Source: Bacteroidales bacterium | Lineage (GTDB): Bacteria; Bacteroidota; Bacteroidia; Bacteroidales; Bacteroidaceae | Direction of reading: 5' to 3' | DNA length: 64,000 nt | Assembly (NCBI GenBank): GCA_018064685.1 | Contig: JAGHUS010000015.1 | Location: forward strand, 1-64,000 | In this document: piece by piece, positions 15,004 to 24,276 of the stretch | Layout: each line of letters starts with the position of its first letter | How positions within the stretch are numbered: position 1 is the stretch's first letter | The notes under the pieces: model-generated | The model's database searches: none | What the model was told of the DNA's origin: nothing | What the model saw: the letters and a program-made list of their open reading frames with translations, nothing else | Position numbers and translations under genes: made by a program

Positions 15004-15930
15004 ATGATACCAAAGTTTGACCAGTTCATGTACCCCATTTTGGAATATCTTCAAGATGGAAAGGTTCGAACAAACAAAGAGATATATGCCCATCTGCAAG
15101 AGCGTTTCAAAATCACTGAAGAAGAAATGCTGCAGAAAACGGAAAAGTCAGGAACACCACAAGCCAAGGGAAATATGGGATGGGCTATTACTTTCCTTTA
15201 CCAAGCTGGCTTGACACAAAAGGAAAAGGTGGGTCATCATCAAATTTCTGACCTGGGAAGATCATTGCTCAACAACCCTAATGTTACTTACCTCACAGAA
15301 AAGTTTATTGTTAATGGATATGGCCAGAATAATCCTAAATTCTTCTTACCTGCTAAGAAAGAAGAAACTGAGCAAGATGAATCAGAGGAATCCACTGTCA
15401 CACGTACACCTTCAGAAGTTGCAAAAGAAGCTATAGCACAAATTAACGAGTCGGTTGCAAGCGACCTCCTCGAACTTGTGCAGAAAATGGATCCTCAGAA
15501 ATTTGAGTATCTTGTCGTCGAGCTTATGGTTAAAATGGGCTATGGTGGTTCTATCGAAGATGCTGCCAGTGTTACACAATACTCAAAAGATGAGGGTGTA
15601 GATGGCGTTATCAAAGAAGACCAGCTTGGCTTGGACACCATCTATCTCCAGGCTAAGCGATGGCAGAAGAACTCAACTGTTGGTAGAAAAGAAATTCAAG
15701 CCTTTGTTGGTGCACTTATTGGCAAGCACTCCAACAAAGGAGTCTTCATTACTACCGCTCAGTTCTCGAAGGATGCTATCGAATACGCAAAGAGCGCAGG
15801 TGCCAAGATTGTCCTTATAGACGGCCAACTTCTTTGTCGCTATATGATGCAATTCAATCTTGGCGTATCTACCAAAGAGGTATATGAAGTCAAGCGAATA
15901 GACATGGATTATTTCTCAGATGAACAATAA
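15004..15930 (+). CDS. mrr: Mrr-type restriction endonuclease (type IV)
   Basis: The product is 308 residues. The N-terminal Mrr winged-helix domain spans about 1-90 (FDQFMYPILEYLQDGKVRTN). A linker rich in acidic residues follows (about 120-140). The Mrr catalytic domain covers about 155-300, with FEYLVVELMVKMGYGG, DEGVDGVI (Asp about 197) and QAKRW (Gln-x-Lys about 216-218). Mrr enzymes cut modified DNA, for example methylated by a foreign methylase. The gene begins 21 nt after hsdR and is likely in the same transcript. Its presence beside an active type I methylase implies it tolerates the modification made by this hsdM/hsdS. Confidence 0.88.
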   Translation: MIPKFDQFMYPILEYLQDGKVRTNKEIYAHLQERFKITEEEMLQKTEKSGTPQAKGNMGWAITFLYQAGLTQKEKVGHHQISDLGRSLLNNPNVTYLTEKFIVNGYGQNNPKFFLPAKKEETEQDESEESTVTRTPSEVAKEAIAQINESVASDLLELVQKMDPQKFEYLVVELMVKMGYGGSIEDAASVTQYSKDEGVDGVIKEDQLGLDTIYLQAKRWQKNSTVGRKEIQAFVGALIGKHSNKGVFITTAQFSKDAIEYAKSAGAKIVLIDGQLLCRYMMQFNLGVSTKEVYEVKRIDMDYFSDEQ

Positions 15931-15999
15931 AATCTAGAAAAATATCAACTATTTTTATAAGTTCATTTCTATTGAACCTATTGCACCGAACTTTGCAGC

Positions 16000-16351
16000 A
16001 TGAAACTTAAAAATTCATGATATGCAAAGTAAAAACCAGTGCGGCTATCTCGTAGCGCACAATGGTGACTTCGACAAGAAGTTCATCGTTGCTGAAGCTA
16101 AGCGTCATCGTTATATCATTGGTCCCAACGAGTGGAAACCAATGATCGACACGATGAAGACTACTACCGAGCTTTGTCAGCTTCCTCCTCATCCTGGTCG
16201 CACTGGCTATAAATGGCCAAAGCTGATAGAGCTTGCTGAATGCCTCTGTATTCCCACGGATGACATCAACCTGCATGACTCATCGGCTGATGTGGAACTG
16301 ACAAAGTCTTGTTTCCTTTACCTACTCGAAAAGAAATTCTACCGTTTATGA
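16000..16351 (+). pseudogene. DnaQ-like 3'-5' exonuclease, N-terminal part deleted
   Basis: The open frame from 16022 encodes 109 residues with two DnaQ motifs: LVAHNGDFDKKF (ExoII, Asp) and HDSSADVELT (ExoIII, His...Asp). The first motif (DxE) is absent, so catalysis is not expected. Just upstream, an ATG at 16000 opens MKLKNS and stops at 16020, which looks like the original start. I infer an internal deletion between about 16015 and 16022 that removed the first catalytic motif. The stop overlaps the start of the next gene (ATGA). Confidence 0.6.
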
Positions 16352-17031
16352 TTACAAGTGATAGATACCCCAATAGCAATAAGCTTTGGAGTAAGGCAGA
16401 TGAAGACTTACTTATCAGCCTTGCCAAAGCAAACACTGGCATTAACAATGTCTGTAAAGAGCTTGGTCGTTCACCGATGGCTATCATCTTGAAGCTTCGC
16501 CAGTTATCTGGTCTTGAACTCCCATACCCAAAGGACATGATACCGCCAGAGTTCTCAGATGAAACACTTACAACGAGGGAGAAATATACTGAGCATGGTA
16601 CAAGATGGAGTCAGATGGATAACGTCCGACTCCAGAAAGATTTCTATAACGGAAAGACTGTGATTGAACTTGCTAAAGTGTTAAACAGACATCCTCATGC
16701 TGTTATTGTACAAATTTTCAAGTTGAATCAGAAGCCTTCAGATCTAATAGCTCTCTACAATCGTGCTAAAGAACTTTTGGGTAAAAAAAGAGTCGTAAAG
16801 GGTGAGCCTGCATATCCCAAGTACTACCGCCACTTCAAGGGTGGCAAGTACAAGGCATTGATGGAAGGCAAAGATAGTGAGACACAGGAGCCTGTTGTTA
16901 TCTATCAAGCCCTTTATGGAGAACACGGCATTTGGGTGAGACCAAAAGCAATGTTCTATGAGAATGTTGAACGTGAGGACTACAAAGGTCCTCGTTTTAC
17001 AGAGATAACAGAAGAAGAGGCATTAAGTTAG
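16348..17031 (+). CDS. SANT/Myb-like DNA-binding protein with C-terminal DUF1653
   Basis: The product is 227 residues. Two SANT/Myb-like helical units are visible: SKADEDLLISLAKANTGINN (about 12-45) and RWSQMDNVRLQKDFYNGKTV (about 85-120). The C-terminus is DUF1653 (YRHFKGGKYKALMEGKDSET, then YGEHGIWVRPKAMFYENVER). The function is unknown; the layout suggests a DNA-binding protein with a small-molecule or nucleic-acid sensing tail. The ATG overlaps the exonuclease stop, and the longer frame from 16309 is only read-through. It is the last gene before the tRNA. Confidence 0.7.
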   Translation: MITSDRYPNSNKLWSKADEDLLISLAKANTGINNVCKELGRSPMAIILKLRQLSGLELPYPKDMIPPEFSDETLTTREKYTEHGTRWSQMDNVRLQKDFYNGKTVIELAKVLNRHPHAVIVQIFKLNQKPSDLIALYNRAKELLGKKRVVKGEPAYPKYYRHFKGGKYKALMEGKDSETQEPVVIYQALYGEHGIWVRPKAMFYENVEREDYKGPRFTEITEEEALS

Positions 17032-17052
17032 TGTGTTTTCTATTTCACGCAT

Positions 17053-17096
17053 ATAGCCATACCTTTGCAATGTTAATCTTGCAAGAGTATGGCTAT
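17053..17096 (+). terminator. Hairpin after the DUF1653 gene
   Basis: ATAGCCATAC (17053-17062) pairs perfectly with GTATGGCTAT (17087-17096), and the inner TTTGCAA/TTGCAAG extends the stem. It is a likely 3' end for the island transcript, though the T run is poor. The sequence TACCTTTG inside the left arm (17060-17067) also matches a -7 box, so a promoter role is possible. Confidence 0.4.
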
Positions 17097-17128
17097 TTAT
17101 ACGTATGACCCTTCGGTGGTGTATCTCG

Positions 17129-17157
17129 AAAAAAGGAGCCCATTAGGACTCCTTTTT
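17129..17157 (-). terminator. Intrinsic terminator of tRNA-Arg
   Basis: On the minus strand GGAGTCC/GGGCTCC forms a 7-bp stem flanked by A and T runs, directly behind the tRNA 3' end. Confidence 0.8.
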
Positions 17158-17158
17158 G

Positions 17159-17233
17159 TGATTCGGATGGGGCTCGAACCCATGACCCGCAGCTTAGAAG
17201 GCTGCTGCTCTAATCCAACTGAGCTACCGAACC
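17159..17233 (-). tRNA. tRNA-Arg (anticodon UCU)
   Basis: The minus strand folds as a complete cloverleaf. The acceptor GGTTCGG pairs with CCGAATC (one G-T pair). The D stem is GCTC/GAGC. The anticodon stem GCAGC/GCTGC has loop CTTCTAA, giving anticodon TCT. The T arm is ATGGG-TTCGAGC-CCCAT, and the discriminator is A. CCA is not encoded. The gene marks the right edge of the defence island; its 3' end faces the island, the usual side for integration. Confidence 0.95.
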
Positions 17234-17306
17234 AGCCTTGTTTGTTTAGCGTACCTTATTCGCCTTTTTAAAGGTGTATGAATGGTATGGCTCGCTAAAT
17301 CGGATG

Positions 17307-17314
17307 CAAAGATA
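17307..17314 (-). promoter_or_regulatory. -7 box (TATCTTTG) of tRNA-Arg
   Basis: This perfect minus-strand TAnnTTTG match lies 74 nt upstream of the mature tRNA 5' end. The leader in between can pair TTTAGCG with CGCTAAA. Confidence 0.5.
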
Positions 17315-17504
17315 CAAAGAATTTCTTAAAGTGTGACGGAAATGGGAACTTTTTTTTCGATTTTTGCAATTATGTGCGCAGAATGCGTCTCTTAGTGCTA
17401 TTCTGTATACTGTTTACTGCTGCTCTCTGACTGTGATTCCCAAGTCTTTTTTGTATCTTGTTATGTACTCGTAATTGCTGTCTGTGTATAGACAATGCAC
17501 GACG

Positions 17505-20408
17505 TTATTTGCCACATATCTGTTTGAATTCGCAGTATTGACAGGCGCTGGCGTTCTCGGTGGCACAGAAGGGTGTGGCGGGATCGAGGATTGTCTCTAC
17601 GGTTTCGGTGAGTTTTGTTACGAACTCATCGCGATAGCGTGTGATGTCGGCCACAGGTACCTTGCTCTTCTCTGTGCCAAGATACATGGTTCGCTCGAAT
17701 GTGTCGGGACGTCCGGCTCGGTTGACGTAAAACAGGGTGGGGATGACGGAGCCTCCTTCTTGCTGTTGTACGGCCAGGGCATAGATGAACGTTTGGAGGA
17801 AATAGCCAGAGGCTCTCTCCTTGTGCGTAAAGATGCTTTCGAGGTCTTTGACGGGCATAGGGCTGCCACCCGTCTTGTAATCTACAACCACCAGATTACC
17901 TTCGGCATCGCGCTCCAGACGGTCGATGCGTCCGCCAGTAAGGATGGTGTCGCCGCTAGTGAGCTTCAGCGTGTAGTAGTAGTCCTTTTCCAGGCCTGCG
18001 AACGAGAAGGGTGTGTGCAGTTTATCGTACTGTATGAGTTGTGTGATGTACTGTCGCAACACGCTGTATATGATGTGGTTGATGCCGCTTAACAAGGTGC
18101 TGTTGGATGGTTTTTGGTAGAATGATGCTGCATATTCGCGCAGCTTCTGCATGGACATTGTAGCAAGTTTGTCGAACTGTGCATTCTTCTTGTCATCGTC
18201 CATAGGACTGAAGTAGTTCAGCATCATAGAGATGTCGATGAACGGATAAATGCGCAGTTCCTTGTTCTGCAGAGCCTCGCCAAGCATATCGGCGGTAATA
18301 TTGACCGGCTTGTCGGCTTGTTGTGAACTGGTGTTCTGCAGATGCTGGTAGAAGAGCTGTGCGGCATCGTGGAAGATGGTTCCGAAGAGTGCCGGTGTGA
18401 TACCATCCTCGATGTTGTCGGGCGTCTTGATGTTGGCAATATATTTGTAATAAAACTTCAGTGGACAAGCTGTGTAGGTGTTGATGGCTGTCGGTGACAA
18501 CTTATGATTTGTGTTGTTGAGGTAACGCTCTCGCAGTTGTTCCATCATCTCGGGTGTTTTCACTACACAGTTGGAGTTCTCGGCCTCCTTATGGTCGTTG
18601 GCTGGCATGAGGCGCAGATAGCGTATGGGGAGGTTTGTCTCGGCCATGAGCTGGCGCATGAAACGGCTCATCTCGCCAGCGTTGGTGCCCATGGTGCTCT
18701 CGTTGTATACCAGTGTGACGTGCTCGGCACGACTGATGAGGCGGTAGAAGTAATAGGCGAAGACACTGATGCGATGCTTGATGGTGGTGAGGCCAAATGA
18801 TTCGCGCAATATGTAGGGTATGAGCGAGTTGTCGTCACTCTTCTTGGGTAGTGTGCCTTCGTTGACGTTCAGCATGAGCAGATGACGGAAGTCGATGTTG
18901 CGCGTCTCGAGCAGACCCATGACTTGCAGGCCGATGGCTGGTTCGCCGTGGAAGGGTATGTTGGTTGTCTGCCATATCTGTCGCAAGAGTCGGCGCAGGG
19001 TGGGAGGCATGATTTTGAGCGTGGTGTCGACGAGCGTCGAGAAGCGCGTGAGTATGCAATGACACTGGAAGAGTGCTTCGATGTAGAGCTGATCGTATAC
19101 GTCGGCCTTCTCTTTGTCAGCATAGTGTGCGCTGATGCGTTGTAAAACAATTTGCAGACGGTTGATGAGTTCGTGACAGTCGAGTTGCTGAGGTACAAAG
19201 ATATCTATGAAGCCCTCTTTCTGGTCGTCTTTTAGGCACACATATTTGTAATAAGGATGACGGCGTACGCGCTCCATGAATGTATAACGGTAAGTTTGAC
19301 TGCCCATGTCGAAGCCGTCGATGTAGAGCGACAGCAGGACGTTGAGGAAGCTGTTTACGGGTGTGTCGACGAGCGGGAAACCCATAGTGACGTTGATGAG
19401 ACTGGGCGACGACTCTGGGATGCTGTGCAGGACGTTTCCCAGTGAGTGCTCGTCGGCCAGTACGATGGCTGTCTCGCTCTCCTTTTCGGTCAGCTGACCG
19501 CCGAGCCAGGTGGGTATGTAACGACTCTGTGCATTGTCGGTGCTAGTGGCGACGAATGTTATGTCCTTGAGGTTCTTGAGGTTGTCGAACTTCTCTTTCG
19601 GCAGAGCGTTCTCGAAGAGTTTGAGATTCTGTGTGATGAAATGTCCGGCCTCCCACTGCTCGTCTTGCGTATAGAGCATGTCATAATCCCAATAGAAAAG
19701 GGCACGGTGCTGGTGGTTGAGGTGCATGAAGAGTGTCTGCTCTGTCTCGTCGAGGATGTTGAAGCCTACGAATGCGTACGTCTTGTCAAGGTTCTCGTTG
19801 ACAGTGAGTTGGTGCTGTTTGATGCGCTCTGCTACGTCGCGGTAGAGTGCACCGCTATACAGCTCGCCGTTCTCCATCAGTTTGGCTTTGAGCTGCTCGT
19901 AGAGGTCGTACATCTTGTCCCACAGGCGGAGGAAACGCTTTTTGAGTTCGCTGTTCTGTTCGAGCGAGAAGTTCTTGAAGAAATCGCGCAGAGCCTCTTC
20001 CTGTTCGGGGGTGATATAGTCGGTTGATATGGACTGGAGGTCGAGCACGTTGCGGAAGATCTGCTTGGCGGGAGCCATGTGCTTGTCGATGTCGTCGAAA
20101 TCCGACAGGATAATCTCGCCCCAGCTGTAGAACTCGTCGAGTGGTTCGGCATCGGGGATGAGACGCTCATATACGCTGTATAGCTGGCAGATGGCGTTGA
20201 TGGTGTCGGTCTTGGTGTAAGGCGAGAGCTCGGTGAAGAGCTCGTCGATGGTCTTGTATTGTGGTGCCCAGACGGGACGGTCGCTTGCTTCGGCCAGATA
20301 CTGGTTCATGAAGAGGCGTGCGCGCTTGCCGGGGAAGACAACAACGACGTCGGAGAGGTTGTTGCCGAAGCGCTTTATAAGGTCTTGTGAAACGTCTTTT
20401 AAGAACAT
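17505..20408 (-). CDS. PD-(D/E)XK nuclease family protein, AddB-like
   Basis: The product is 967 residues. The N-terminus (LSDVVVVFPGKRARLFMNQY) and middle resemble the inactivated helicase-like body of AddB/RexB proteins. The C-terminal RecB-type nuclease has VVVDYKTGG (Asp...Lys, about 845-855), and CQYCEFKQIC near the end suggests an iron-sulfur cluster with an earlier Cys. With the helicase-nuclease encoded just upstream it should process double-strand DNA ends for RecA-dependent repair. It follows the AddA-like gene by 166 nt on the same strand. The gene is full length with no frameshift. Confidence 0.85.
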   Translation of the reverse strand: MFLKDVSQDLIKRFGNNLSDVVVVFPGKRARLFMNQYLAEASDRPVWAPQYKTIDELFTELSPYTKTDTINAICQLYSVYERLIPDAEPLDEFYSWGEIILSDFDDIDKHMAPAKQIFRNVLDLQSISTDYITPEQEEALRDFFKNFSLEQNSELKKRFLRLWDKMYDLYEQLKAKLMENGELYSGALYRDVAERIKQHQLTVNENLDKTYAFVGFNILDETEQTLFMHLNHQHRALFYWDYDMLYTQDEQWEAGHFITQNLKLFENALPKEKFDNLKNLKDITFVATSTDNAQSRYIPTWLGGQLTEKESETAIVLADEHSLGNVLHSIPESSPSLINVTMGFPLVDTPVNSFLNVLLSLYIDGFDMGSQTYRYTFMERVRRHPYYKYVCLKDDQKEGFIDIFVPQQLDCHELINRLQIVLQRISAHYADKEKADVYDQLYIEALFQCHCILTRFSTLVDTTLKIMPPTLRRLLRQIWQTTNIPFHGEPAIGLQVMGLLETRNIDFRHLLMLNVNEGTLPKKSDDNSLIPYILRESFGLTTIKHRISVFAYYFYRLISRAEHVTLVYNESTMGTNAGEMSRFMRQLMAETNLPIRYLRLMPANDHKEAENSNCVVKTPEMMEQLRERYLNNTNHKLSPTAINTYTACPLKFYYKYIANIKTPDNIEDGITPALFGTIFHDAAQLFYQHLQNTSSQQADKPVNITADMLGEALQNKELRIYPFIDISMMLNYFSPMDDDKKNAQFDKLATMSMQKLREYAASFYQKPSNSTLLSGINHIIYSVLRQYITQLIQYDKLHTPFSFAGLEKDYYYTLKLTSGDTILTGGRIDRLERDAEGNLVVVDYKTGGSPMPVKDLESIFTHKERASGYFLQTFIYALAVQQQEGGSVIPTLFYVNRAGRPDTFERTMYLGTEKSKVPVADITRYRDEFVTKLTETVETILDPATPFCATENASACQYCEFKQICGK

Positions 20409-20429
20409 GTTACTGATTTGTTATGAATG

Positions 20430-20484
20430 TTGGGGTTGTGTGGAGAGGTGCAGGGGTGATGGTTAGGTGGGGTGGGGTGGAAAT
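20430..20484 (+). other. G-rich tract between the addA- and addB-like genes
   Basis: The 166-bp gap between the two genes contains many G runs on the plus strand (GGGG x4 and several GG). These could form a G-quadruplex, or a C-rich stretch in the mRNA. No promoter box was seen in the gap. Confidence 0.35.
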
Positions 20485-20574
20485 CCGAACCAAATATCCC
20501 AAATATAATTATTGAATAGGAGCTATGAATTATGACTGCGAAGCTTGATGAGACGCGTGTTGAATAACTATGAA

Positions 20575-23500
20575 CTATGCTTTTACTTCTTCTATCTTGC
20601 CTTGATATACGTACCAAAGATAGCCGGTGACTTGTTTGTCGGGATGCATTTCGGAGAGAAGGTTCATGTAGCCTTGTACTTGTGGGATGTACTGGTCGGG
20701 TTTGGGACGACCGAACTTGAAGTCTACTACTATCACTTCGTTGTCGGAGAGCATGACTCGGTCTGGACGATGGTTTACTTGTTCGCCGGTTGCGGGGTCG
20801 ATGTGCAGTATCTCGCACTCATTCTGTACTTTATAGCTGCCATCAAACCATTTTGCGGCTTGTGGTTGGGAGAGGGCTTTCTCTATGAGGCGTTGTGTGT
20901 TCTGAAGCTCCGATTGGTTCTTCAGCACACCTTTGTTCATGTATGTCTGCAGCACTTTGCCGAGCTGGTCGGCTGTCTCGATGTGGCTGAATATCTCGTG
21001 CAGCAGTTTGCCCTGTTCGATGAATGATGGGGTGGGAGGCAGGAAGGGTGCGCTGCCATCGGTGGTGTCGCAGAGCATGGCCGTCATCTCATCGCCCTGC
21101 TGACGAATGAACTGCTCGGCCTCGTTGCTTTGGCGGAAATCCATGCGGCGGTTGAAGGAGCGGAACTCCACGTTCTGCTCGTCGAAGCTCGGGCTCAGAC
21201 GGTTCTCGTCGGGTTGTGCTGTGGCTTGCTTCTTCTTGGCTGTCGTGACAGGTGTGCCCAGGCTCCAGGTAAGGATGGGTTCGTCGCCTTTGTTCGCCTC
21301 CTCGATGGTCGCGTCTGTTTTGTCTGCAATGCTAGATGTAAGGCCGCTCTCGATGGTGCCCTTGATGAGCGTGGCGTAGTTGAGTGTCGACTCGGAAGAT
21401 GCTCCCCATACATATAAATTATGTTCTGCGCGCGTGAAAGCTACGTACAAGGCGTTCAGTTCCTCGATGCGTCGCTGCAGGCGTTCGTTTTCGTAGTCGT
21501 TGCAGTATGACGAGTTCTCGAACTTGCCTCTTGCACCGTTTATGGGCAGCGAGCCCAGCATGTCGTAAGGAGCGTCGTTGGCATCGCACCACAGCATCTC
21601 GCTGGAGCGTATGCTCTCCATGTCGTCGTTGCAGAAAGGCATCAGCACGGTGTGGTACTGCAGTCCCTTTGACTTGTGTATGGTGACGATGTTGATACCA
21701 TCCACCTGACACGCAGGAATGTCTTTATTTTTCATATCCGTCTCCCAGTATTCCAGGAACGATTGTATGTCGCTGGTACCATTGCGCAGGTAGGCACGTA
21801 GCTCGTCGTAGAAGGTCATGACGTATGCGTCCTCGCCCTGTATGCGTTGCAGCTGCAGGATGCGGTAAAGCTCCTCGCACAACTCGTGCAACGGGTATTC
21901 CTTCAGTTCGTACATGCGTTGTGTGAACTCCTCCGGAAGCGCCTCTCCGAGCGGTGCTGTGGCGTATTGTTCGATGCTGACGTTCTCGCCGTTCGTCATG
22001 GTCAGATACTCCTTGACGAGGAAGCGTTCGGAGATGGCATCCTGCTTGCCGTAGCACACCACTCGCAGAGCTGCAATAAGCGTGTTGAGCGTCTTGCTAC
22101 TGTACAGTTTGAAGCCCTCGTCGCTTATCATCTTCACGTCCAGGTGGCTCTGCACGTAGTCGATGAGCTTCCTCACGTTGGTGCGCGAACGCAACAGTAC
22201 GCACATCTGGTTGTAAGGCAGTCCTCCATCATGCAGTTGCTCAATCTGCTGGCACAGATCCTCCAGCATCATCTCCTCCCAGTCCTCGACTTTGCCTTTC
22301 TTCAGCATTATCTGTACGTGTCCTGCGGGCGTCTTTCCGGCGGGCCATGCCTGAGCCACGTCTGCGTAGATCTCGCTTATCAGGTGACTCTCCTCGCTCT
22401 CATCATCATGCTGTCCGTCAAGCAGTTGGGCGGCAATTTGGAAGAATGCGTTGTTGAAGGCAATGATGTTGACATCCGAGCGGAAATTCTTGTCCAGCGT
22501 TTCGATTTTCGTCTTGCTGTATTTCAGTTCGTTGTCGATGTTCTTCAGGATGTGCCAGTCGCCGTTGCGGAAGCGGTAGATGCTCTGCTTGATGTCGCCC
22601 ACCAGCAGGTTCGATCCGCCCACCGACTGACTCTCGAGCAGCAGCACCTTGAAGTTCTCCCACTGCAGTTTGCTCGTATCCTGAAATTCGTCGATCATGA
22701 CGTTGTGGAAGAGTGTGCCCATCTTCTCGAACACGAACGGTGCGTCGCACCCCTCGATGAGTCGGTAGAGCAGGATGGGCGTCTTGGCCAGGATGAAGCG
22801 GTTGCTGTCGTTGGTGATGCTCGTCACCTCCTGTTCCACCTGGCTAAGCAGTCTCAGCGGGTTGATGTGTTGTATGGAGAGGTCGATGGTGTTGATGGTA
22901 CGTATGCATTCGCGTCGCGTCTGTTCAGTCTGTTTGATGGCGGCAGCCAGAGGTGCCAGATCGCTGAGCAGCGCAGTATTGCTCTGGTCCTTCTTCTTGA
23001 CCATCAGTTTGGGGTCTTCGAGCGAGTTCTTCTGATTCTCTGTCGGCTCGGCATCTTGGTAGTTGCCCTGCTTCATCTTGTTCAGATAATTCGTAATCCA
23101 AGAACCGCGCGAAACGACGCTCTCCACCTCGTGCGGGAAGTCGTTGATGGCCTTCTGCAGCGATGCCACAGCCTCGTCCAGCGTCTGTTTCTGCACATTG
23201 CGTATGGCGTACAGTTTATCACGATACTCCTTGAGCAGCGCCTCGTTGTTGATGCGGTCGCGAAACGACTCCTCGCGTCGCATGTATTCCTCCTTGAAGA
23301 TGATGGATGCCAGATCCTTAATCTTACTGCGTACGTCCCAGTTGTCGGCATTCTCTATCTGCTCTTTCACATAGTTGTCAATCCACGACACCACGCCCGC
23401 CTTCTCCTCGGCTGTGGGAGCGCTCGTGTTGGCTTTCTGGTCGTCGGTGGCCTCTGCATGTGCCCGTTCATCAATGCTCATCTCGGGCGCCTGCTCCTTG

Positions 23501-23973
23501 CCGATTCCGTCCACCATGTTGTCAACGGCTTGCGACAGTATCTGCTTGTCGTTCAGGTCGATCTGTAGTTTGGCATTCAATCCAAGTTCGTGAGCCAGAT
23601 TGCGCAGCACGGCTTGGAAGAAGCTGTCTATCGTCTCGATGCGGAAGCGTGAGTAGTCGTGCAGGATAAGGTGAAGGGCCTGTCGGCACTTCTCGCGTAT
23701 CTGCTCGTCTTTCATGTCCTTGCCCGTCTTCTTCAGGTCCTCGTGCAGGGCATTGAGATAGTCATCGCTCTTGGGCAGCGAGTGTGCGATGCCGTAGAGC
23801 TGTTCCAGGATGCGGTCCTTCATCTCGGTCGTGGCCTTGTTGGTGAAGGTCACGGCCAGTGTGTGCAGGTACTCCGAGGGGTCGGATGTGATGAGCAGTC
23901 GGATGTACTGCACGGCCAGTGTGAATGTCTTGCCGCTTCCGGCAGACGCTTTGTATACTTTTACTGCAGACAT
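20575..23973 (-). CDS. UvrD-family helicase / RecB-type nuclease, AddA-like
   Basis: The product is 1132 residues. Superfamily 1 motifs appear in order: Walker A KASAGSGKTFTLA (about 8-20), VTFTNKATTEMKDRI (Ia), ETIDSFF, IDEFQDTSKLQW (Walker B, about 425), LDKNFRSD, TIHKSKGLQYHTVL and LYVAFTRAEHNLYVW. The C-terminal nuclease has VIVVDFKFGRPK (about 1080) and QVQGYMNLL. It unwinds and resects broken DNA ends with the AddB-like partner. Its probable promoter (24277-24307) lies beyond a triple 96-bp repeat, giving a leader of about 300 nt. Confidence 0.9.
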   Translation of the reverse strand: MSAVKVYKASAGSGKTFTLAVQYIRLLITSDPSEYLHTLAVTFTNKATTEMKDRILEQLYGIAHSLPKSDDYLNALHEDLKKTGKDMKDEQIREKCRQALHLILHDYSRFRIETIDSFFQAVLRNLAHELGLNAKLQIDLNDKQILSQAVDNMVDGIGKEQAPEMSIDERAHAEATDDQKANTSAPTAEEKAGVVSWIDNYVKEQIENADNWDVRSKIKDLASIIFKEEYMRREESFRDRINNEALLKEYRDKLYAIRNVQKQTLDEAVASLQKAINDFPHEVESVVSRGSWITNYLNKMKQGNYQDAEPTENQKNSLEDPKLMVKKKDQSNTALLSDLAPLAAAIKQTEQTRRECIRTINTIDLSIQHINPLRLLSQVEQEVTSITNDSNRFILAKTPILLYRLIEGCDAPFVFEKMGTLFHNVMIDEFQDTSKLQWENFKVLLLESQSVGGSNLLVGDIKQSIYRFRNGDWHILKNIDNELKYSKTKIETLDKNFRSDVNIIAFNNAFFQIAAQLLDGQHDDESEESHLISEIYADVAQAWPAGKTPAGHVQIMLKKGKVEDWEEMMLEDLCQQIEQLHDGGLPYNQMCVLLRSRTNVRKLIDYVQSHLDVKMISDEGFKLYSSKTLNTLIAALRVVCYGKQDAISERFLVKEYLTMTNGENVSIEQYATAPLGEALPEEFTQRMYELKEYPLHELCEELYRILQLQRIQGEDAYVMTFYDELRAYLRNGTSDIQSFLEYWETDMKNKDIPACQVDGINIVTIHKSKGLQYHTVLMPFCNDDMESIRSSEMLWCDANDAPYDMLGSLPINGARGKFENSSYCNDYENERLQRRIEELNALYVAFTRAEHNLYVWGASSESTLNYATLIKGTIESGLTSSIADKTDATIEEANKGDEPILTWSLGTPVTTAKKKQATAQPDENRLSPSFDEQNVEFRSFNRRMDFRQSNEAEQFIRQQGDEMTAMLCDTTDGSAPFLPPTPSFIEQGKLLHEIFSHIETADQLGKVLQTYMNKGVLKNQSELQNTQRLIEKALSQPQAAKWFDGSYKVQNECEILHIDPATGEQVNHRPDRVMLSDNEVIVVDFKFGRPKPDQYIPQVQGYMNLLSEMHPDKQVTGYLWYVYQGKIEEVKA

Positions 23974-24268
23974 TTTATTTAATTCATAATTTATAATTTA
24001 TAATTCATAATTCATAATTGGCTGCGCGCTTAGAGCGTGAGATGTCGCTTGCGACAGAGAGAGGCTTTTCCTCAACTTTATTTAATTCATAATTTATAAT
24101 TCATAATTCATAATTGGCTGCGCGCATATAGCGTGAGATGTCGCTTGCGACAGAGAGGGGCTTTTCCTCAATTTTATTTAATTCATAATTTATAATTCAT
24201 AATTCATAATTGGCTGCGCACTTAAAGCGGGAGATGTCGCTTGCGAAAGAGAGTGGCTTTTCCTCAAC
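23974..24268. repeat. Three tandem copies of a 96-103-bp hairpin repeat
   Basis: Copies lie at 23974-24076, 24077-24172 and 24173-24268. Each has an AT-rich part made of ATTCATAATT words, then GGCTGCGC, then a perfect hairpin TGTCGC-TT-GCGACA (degraded in copy 3), and ends GGCTTTTCCTCAA. The copies differ at only a few positions. They fill the space between the AddA-like start and the two divergent promoters. Confidence 0.9.
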
Positions 24269-24276
24269 TTTCAGCG

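Noticed and set aside
17159-17233. Attachment-site duplication of the tRNA-Arg 3' end
   Set aside because: I looked for a copy of the tRNA 3' end at the left side of the island and found none, and no integrase gene is visible. Integration at the tRNA remains only contextual.
21847-23568. 573-codon plus-strand open frame
   Set aside because: It is fully antisense to the AddA-like gene, whose minus-strand frame has complete helicase and nuclease motifs. The antisense frame shows no domain.
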